Source: an uncultured bacterium (GTDB lineage: Bacteria > Chloroflexota > Anaerolineae > JACIWP01). Taken from it: 5,328 bases of DNA. Location of the stretch: the NCBI GenBank assembly GCA_903872005.1, contig CAIQJD010000270.1, positions 1 to 5,328 of the forward strand, in the 5' to 3' direction. Under the pieces are notes generated by a model that did no database searches, had not been told where the DNA came from, and saw nothing but the letters and a program-made list of their open reading frames with translations. Positions 1 to 5,328 of this stretch are shown piece by piece. The position numbers and the translations under genes are program-made. Positions within the stretch are counted from its first letter, which is position 1. Each line of letters begins with the position of its first letter.

Positions 1-1
1 C

Positions 2-64
2 AAGTTGGGGTTGGTCTTCCTGGATATGCGCCGGGCGGCCGAGGACTTGAGCAAGCTGGTCTGA
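2..64 (+). CDS. 3' end of a probable roadblock/LC7-domain protein (partial)
   Basis: Reading from base 2 gives 20 codons and a TGA at 62-64; the gene begins outside the window. The visible tail contains LGLVFLDMRRAAEDLSKL, which resembles the last beta strand and helix of stand-alone bacterial roadblock/LC7 proteins, where a Gly-Leu-(Val/Ile)-hydrophobic strand leads into an amphipathic helix rich in Arg, Ala and Glu. Proteins of this family are small cytoplasmic dimers, often encoded beside small Ras-like GTPases (MglA type) and acting as their regulators. A strong intrinsic terminator begins 27 bases after the stop, which supports a real gene end here. The identification rests on 20 residues recalled from family members, so the family could be wrong although the coding call is reasonable. 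The gene is convergent with recD2. Confidence 0.6.
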   Translation, partial: KLGLVFLDMRRAAEDLSKLV

Positions 65-91
65 GCGTTGCGCCGCTACGAACGAAATAGG

Positions 92-123
92 AACGCGGGG
101 GATGGCGACATCCCCCGCGTTTT
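92..123 (+). terminator. Intrinsic (Rho-independent) terminator of the left-hand gene
   Basis: Bases 92-104 and 109-121 form a perfect 13-bp G+C-rich stem closed by the four-base loop GCGA, a GNRA-type stable tetraloop. The + strand stem runs directly into TTTT (120-123). It lies 27 bases after the TGA at 62-64. On the opposite strand the stem is followed only by a weak T-containing stretch (CCTATTT), so it could stop recD2 read-through less efficiently. The main role inferred is termination of the rightward gene. Confidence 0.82.
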
Positions 124-134
124 CGCGTCCCGAT

Positions 135-188
135 CTCACCCCAACCCCTTGCCCCTCTCCGTACAAGGAGAGGGGCAAGGGGTTGGGG

Positions 189-192
<4 letters not shown>
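135..192. repeat. Long palindromic repeat (23-bp perfect arms) at the recD2 3' end
   Basis: Bases 138-160 are the exact reverse complement of 167-189, with a 6-base spacer (GTACAA). With one mismatch (C137 against T190) the pairing continues to 135/192, giving 26-bp arms. The arms are built of C-runs and G-runs (ACCCCAACCCCTTGCCCC...). This composition is like the short dispersed palindromes scattered between genes in Chloroflexota and some other large bacterial genomes, but no second copy lies in this window, so dispersal is inferred. No clear target-site duplication is visible. As RNA it would fold into a very stable hairpin, and on the minus strand it begins at the last base of the recD2 stop codon. 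It could therefore protect or end the recD2 transcript, though no good T-run follows it on that strand. Confidence 0.85.
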
Positions 193-2438
<2,246 letters not shown>

Positions 2439-2440
2439 GG

Positions 2441-3106
2441 CTATTCCAGGCCGTCCAGGACGGTGGGATAATAGGCGCAGGGATAGCCCAGGGCGGCGCG
2501 GCAGCCGGCGACCGGCCGGCGGGCCGCGCCCACGCCCAGCCGGCGCAGCGCCCGATAGATGTGGCACAGGGGGAAGCCGACCACATTGGCATAGCAGCCG
2601 GCCAGGCGCGCGGCCGGCCGGAAGCCGGCGTGCTGGATGGCGTAAGCGCCGGCTTTGTCCAGCGGGTCGCCGCTGGCGATATAGGCTTCAATCTCGGCGT
2701 CGGAATAGGGGCGCATCTCCACGTCCGTCTCGATCAGATCGCTCCGACACGCTCCGTCGGGCCGGCGCGCCAGGGCGATGGCGGTCAAGACCAGATGCGG
2801 CCGGCCACGCAGGGCGCGCAACATACGCCCTGCCTCGGCAGCGTCGGCCGGCTTGCCCAGGATGGCCCCATCCAGGACGACGATGGTGTCGGCGGCGATG
2901 ATGAGGCCGGCGGCGCGCCCATCGGCGACTGCCAGGGCCTTGGCGCGGCTGAGCCGGCCGGCCAGGGCGGCCGGCGCTTCGCCGGGGGCGGCGCGCTCGT
3001 CCACGTCGGCGGCCGCGACCTGATAGTCCAGCCCCAGGAGGGCCATCAATTCGCGCCGGCGCGGCGAGCCGGAGGCCAGGATGATGGGCAATGACGTTGC
3101 GTTCAT
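2441..3106 (-). CDS. maf: Maf/YhdE-like nucleoside triphosphate pyrophosphatase
   Basis: This 221-residue cytoplasmic protein hydrolyses nucleoside triphosphates to monophosphate and pyrophosphate. Family members of the YhdE type prefer dTTP, UTP and modified pyrimidine nucleotides and are linked to pool cleaning and septum inhibition. Visible signatures are ILASGSPRRREL (9-20), DVDER (34-38), RAKA (54-57), AADTIV (71-76, with D73 the likely catalytic Asp), LGKP (83-86), SGDPLDKAGAYAIQ (145-158) and NVVGFPL (174-180). Gln158 in the AYxIQ motif points to the YhdE rather than the YceF (m7GTP) subgroup. The start at 3106 is chosen because the Maf fold begins at PIILASGSPR; the upstream in-frame extension is Arg-rich, crosses a hairpin and overlaps hppA. 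No Shine-Dalgarno sequence precedes it, but a TATAAT box does. About 28 residues (193-221, with Cys202 and Cys210) extend beyond the usual 190-200-residue length. It is followed after 2 bp by recD2, so the two are probably an operon. Confidence 0.94.
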   Translation of the reverse strand: MNATSLPIILASGSPRRRELMALLGLDYQVAAADVDERAAPGEAPAALAGRLSRAKALAVADGRAAGLIIAADTIVVLDGAILGKPADAAEAGRMLRALRGRPHLVLTAIALARRPDGACRSDLIETDVEMRPYSDAEIEAYIASGDPLDKAGAYAIQHAGFRPAARLAGCYANVVGFPLCHIYRALRRLGVGAARRPVAGCRAALGYPCAYYPTVLDGLE

Positions 3107-3112
3107 GGGGCT

Positions 3113-3118
3113 ATTATA
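3113..3118 (-). promoter_or_regulatory. Probable -10 box of a leaderless maf promoter
   Basis: The minus strand reads TATAAT from 3118 to 3113, a perfect consensus -10 hexamer in a G+C-rich background. Six bases (AGCCCC) separate it from the maf ATG at 3106. If the hexamer occupies -12 to -7, the +1 falls exactly on the A of the ATG, so the message would have no leader, in line with the absence of a ribosome-binding site. The expected -35 position falls inside the neighbouring hairpin and reads TCGCAG, which is not a consensus match. Confidence 0.6.
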
Positions 3119-3121
3119 CAA

Positions 3122-3156
3122 CAACCTCCCGCAGGCTGCGAGCCTGCGGGAGGTTG
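3122..3156 (-). terminator. Perfect 16-bp hairpin between hppA and maf, candidate hppA terminator
   Basis: Bases 3122-3137 are the exact reverse complement of 3141-3156, with a three-base loop (GCG on the + strand). It starts 51 bp after the hppA stop. On the minus strand the stem ends GGAGGTTG and runs into TTGTATAAT, giving a moderately T-rich tail (TTGTTGTAT), so it can act as an imperfect intrinsic terminator for hppA. It may alternatively be a copy of a dispersed palindromic repeat, since its perfect symmetry is more than a terminator needs. Stem and predicted maf promoter are directly adjacent. Confidence 0.65.
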
Positions 3157-3206
3157 GGTGCATCCGATTCAGCCGGGAGCGCAGGGCGCGCCCCGCCTTA
3201 GCGTGA

Positions 3207-5328
3207 TCAGTGCGACTTGTGCGGCTTCTGCGCCGGCGCCGGCTCATCGTCAACGCCGTAGCTGGCCGGGGCCTTGCTGCGGACGAGCGCCCAGATGATC
3301 AGGACGGCCAGGACGCCAACGCCGATCCATAGGCCAACCGAATTGTTCTTGACCGTCACCACGATCGGGGCGACGAGCAAGCTGATCAGGTTCATGACCT
3401 TGATGAGCGGGTTGAGGGCCGGGCCAGAGGTGTCCTTGAGCGGGTCGCCCACGGTGTCGCCACAGACGGAGGCCTTGTGCGCGTCGCTGCCCTTGCCGCC
3501 GAAGAGGCCGTCTTCTACCAATTTCTTGGCATTGTCCCAGGCGCCGCCGGCGTTGGACATGAAGACCGCCAGGAGCTGGCCGGAGAGGATGACGCCGGCC
3601 AGGAAGCCGCCCAGGGCCTCGACCTTGAGCAGGAAGCCGACCAGCAGCGGGATGCAGATCGCCAGGATGCCGACCGGGAGCAGCTCACGCTGCGCGGCCT
3701 GGGTCGAGATGGCAACGGCGCGAGCGTAGTCGGGGTCGCGGGTGCCTTCCATGATGCCCGGGATGCGGAACTGCTTGCGGACTTCGGCGACCATGCCGCC
3801 GGCCGCGCGCGCGACCGCCTTGACCAGCAGCGAGCCGAACAACACCGGCACCGCGCCGCCGATCAACAGACCGACGAAGACGAGCGGAGAGGCCAGGTCA
3901 AACACGCCGGTGAAGGTCGGGTCAACGAGCTTCACGTCCGTGATGAAGGAGCCGAACAGAGCGACGGCCGCGATGACCGCCGAGCCGATGGCGACGCCCT
4001 TGGTGATGGCCTTGGTCGTATTGCCGACGGCGTCCAGGTCGGTCATGATCTTGCGTGCGCCTTCGTCCATGTGCGCCGTCTCGCCGATGCCGTTGGCATT
4101 GTCAGCGATGGGGCCGAAGGCGTCCATGGAGACCAGGTTGCCGGCGTGGGTCAGCCAGCCGATGCCGATGAGGGCCACGCCGTACATGACATACTGCGCG
4201 CCCATGGAGCCATAGATGACCACCGAAACGCCGATGGCGACGGCGATGGTGACGATGGCCCACACGCTGGACTCATATCCCGAAGCCAGACCGGAGAGGA
4301 TGGTGGTCGCCGGGCCGAACTTGGTCGCTTTGGCGATTTCGGTGACCGCGCCGGACTCTTTGGCTGTGAACATGGCCGTGACGCGGTTGACGATGACGTT
4401 GAAGACGACGCCGGTGGAGACCATGGCCGCCAGCTTCCAGTCGTGGGTGTAGAGCAGGCCCAGCGTGAAGGAGCAGACGATGGTGATGACCGACGAGACT
4501 TCGTAGGCGATTTCCATGCTGTGCCAGGCGTCGCCCTTGGCGACGGTGCGCTCCCAGATGGGCACCGAGAAGGTGCCGACGATGGAGCTGATGACGCCGA
4601 TGGCGCGCACGAGGAGCGGGAAGATGATCCAGTAGACGTTGCCGGTCAGGCGCATGAGGGCCAGACCGAGGATCAGGGACGAGACGATGGTGACTTCGTA
4701 GGATTCGAAGATGTCGGCGGCCATGCCGGCGCAGTCGCCGACATTGTCGCCCACGAGGTCCGCGATGACGGCGGCGTTGCGCGGGTCGTCTTCTTCCAGA
4801 CCCTTCTCGACCTTGCCGACCAGGTCCGCGCCCACGTCGGCGGCTTTGGTGTAGATGCCGCCGCCCACGCGCATGAAGAGGGCGAGGAGCGTGCCGCCGA
4901 AGCCGAAGCCCAAGAGGGCGTCCGGCGCGGCCTTGCCGAAGATGATGAAGATGGTCGTGCCGCCCAACAGGCCCAGGCCGTCGGTCAGCATGCCGGTGAA
5001 GGTGCCGGAGCGGTAGGCGATACGCAGGGCGTCGCCGAAGTTGTGCATGGAGGCGGCGGCCACGCGCAGGTTGCCGGCCACGGCCATACGCATGCCCAAT
5101 TGACCGACCAGCAGCGAGAAGAGAGCGCCGAGGACGAAGGCGCCGGCGCGCCCGAAGGCGATGATGATGCGGGCGCTGTCGCCAAACCGCTCGACTGCTT
5201 CGGGTGTCGGCTTGGACACCCACACGCTGGCGAAGAGGGCGAACAAAAGGATGCCCACAAAGGGCAAAATGGTCTTCAACTGCCGGCTCAAGTAGGCGTC
5301 AGCGCCCGTTTTGATGGCCGTCCAGATC
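3207..5328 (-). CDS. hppA: K+-independent H+-translocating membrane pyrophosphatase (5'-truncated by window edge)
   Basis: This integral membrane pump couples hydrolysis of pyrophosphate to proton export. The frame stays open to base 5328 and the upstream codons read IWTAIKTGADAYLSRQ, matching the conserved family segment (AIxxGAxAYLxRQ). The true start is therefore outside the window, and the TTG at 5291 is not it. About 706 residues are visible, with roughly 40 N-terminal ones missing and many hydrophobic helices (families have 16). Numbering from the edge, substrate and Mg2+ motifs are DVGADLVGKVE (164-174), EDDPRN followed by VGDNVGDCAGMAAD (179-205), DAFGPIADNANGIGE (402-416), FMSNAGGAWDNAKK (589-602) and GDTVGDPLKDTSGPALNPL (623-641). 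GNTTKAITKG (435-444) has Lys439 and Thr442 where K+-dependent enzymes carry Ala and Gly, which marks the K+-independent, proton-pumping class. The C-terminus adds a short polar tail ending HKSH. One member-specific variation is Leu in ADLVGDNVGD where many homologues have Asn. Confidence 0.97.
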   Translation of the reverse strand, partial: IWTAIKTGADAYLSRQLKTILPFVGILLFALFASVWVSKPTPEAVERFGDSARIIIAFGRAGAFVLGALFSLLVGQLGMRMAVAGNLRVAAASMHNFGDALRIAYRSGTFTGMLTDGLGLLGGTTIFIIFGKAAPDALLGFGFGGTLLALFMRVGGGIYTKAADVGADLVGKVEKGLEEDDPRNAAVIADLVGDNVGDCAGMAADIFESYEVTIVSSLILGLALMRLTGNVYWIIFPLLVRAIGVISSIVGTFSVPIWERTVAKGDAWHSMEIAYEVSSVITIVCSFTLGLLYTHDWKLAAMVSTGVVFNVIVNRVTAMFTAKESGAVTEIAKATKFGPATTILSGLASGYESSVWAIVTIAVAIGVSVVIYGSMGAQYVMYGVALIGIGWLTHAGNLVSMDAFGPIADNANGIGETAHMDEGARKIMTDLDAVGNTTKAITKGVAIGSAVIAAVALFGSFITDVKLVDPTFTGVFDLASPLVFVGLLIGGAVPVLFGSLLVKAVARAAGGMVAEVRKQFRIPGIMEGTRDPDYARAVAISTQAAQRELLPVGILAICIPLLVGFLLKVEALGGFLAGVILSGQLLAVFMSNAGGAWDNAKKLVEDGLFGGKGSDAHKASVCGDTVGDPLKDTSGPALNPLIKVMNLISLLVAPIVVTVKNNSVGLWIGVGVLAVLIIWALVRSKAPASYGVDDEPAPAQKPHKSH

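Noticed and set aside
2439..2567. Longer recD2 start at 2567
   Set aside because: The extra 43 residues are Arg/Pro/Gly-rich, overlap maf heavily, and precede the OB segment with which the family begins.
2561..3094. A 177-codon open frame on the + strand opposite maf
   Set aside because: It has the same register effect as over recD2; the translation is Gly/Ala/Gln-rich with no motif, and maf on the other strand is clear. It ends where maf uses a TCA serine codon.
3184..3193. Ten-base palindrome GGGCGCGCCC just after hppA
   Set aside because: It is short, has no loop, and is expected by chance in this composition; the larger hairpin nearby is the better terminator candidate.
3107..3253. Longer maf start at 3253
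   Set aside because: The extension is Arg-rich, runs through the 16-bp hairpin and the TATAAT box, and overlaps the end of hppA.
4273..5223. A 316-codon minus-strand frame inside hppA
   Set aside because: It is an out-of-frame, Arg/His-rich shadow of the conserved hppA frame.

Overview
This window carries the compact, G+C-rich (about two thirds G+C by eye), single-strand gene block of a free-living bacterium. The best guess is a member of the Chloroflexota (Anaerolineae-like). That guess rests on the GGCCGGC-type word bias, a dispersed-type palindrome of the kind seen in that phylum, a Maf protein with an AYAIQHAGFRP-type segment and a C-terminal extension, and the remnant of a stand-alone roadblock/LC7 protein. 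It comes from recalled family resemblance, not from a search.

Layout. Bases 2-64 (+) are the last 20 codons of a gene entering from the left, probably a roadblock/LC7-domain protein. It is followed by a clear intrinsic terminator (92-123) and then a 23-bp-arm palindrome (135-192). The palindrome abuts the 3' end of a convergent gene, recD2 (189-2438, -), a 749-residue RecD2-type 5'-3' DNA helicase with OB, helix-hairpin-helix and superfamily 1 helicase motifs all intact. Only 2 bp upstream of recD2 lies maf (2441-3106, -), a 221-residue Maf/YhdE-like nucleoside triphosphate pyrophosphatase. The 100-bp gap between maf and the next gene holds a perfect 16-bp-arm hairpin and a TATAAT box spaced so that transcription would start at the A of the maf ATG. 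Finally hppA (3207 to the right edge, -) encodes a membrane-bound proton-pumping pyrophosphatase of the K+-independent class. Its 5' end lies outside the window.

How the genes relate. maf and recD2 look like a two-gene, translationally coupled operon joining nucleotide-pool cleaning with DNA repair helicase activity. Maf releases pyrophosphate, which is the substrate of HppA, but the hairpin and the separate promoter suggest hppA is a separate transcription unit. No CRISPR array, tRNA, rRNA, transposase or phage gene was seen. The genes are ordinary housekeeping types. The most interesting details are at the junctions: a predicted leaderless maf start overlapping the hppA terminator tail, and a palindromic repeat whose only asymmetry creates the recD2 stop codon.
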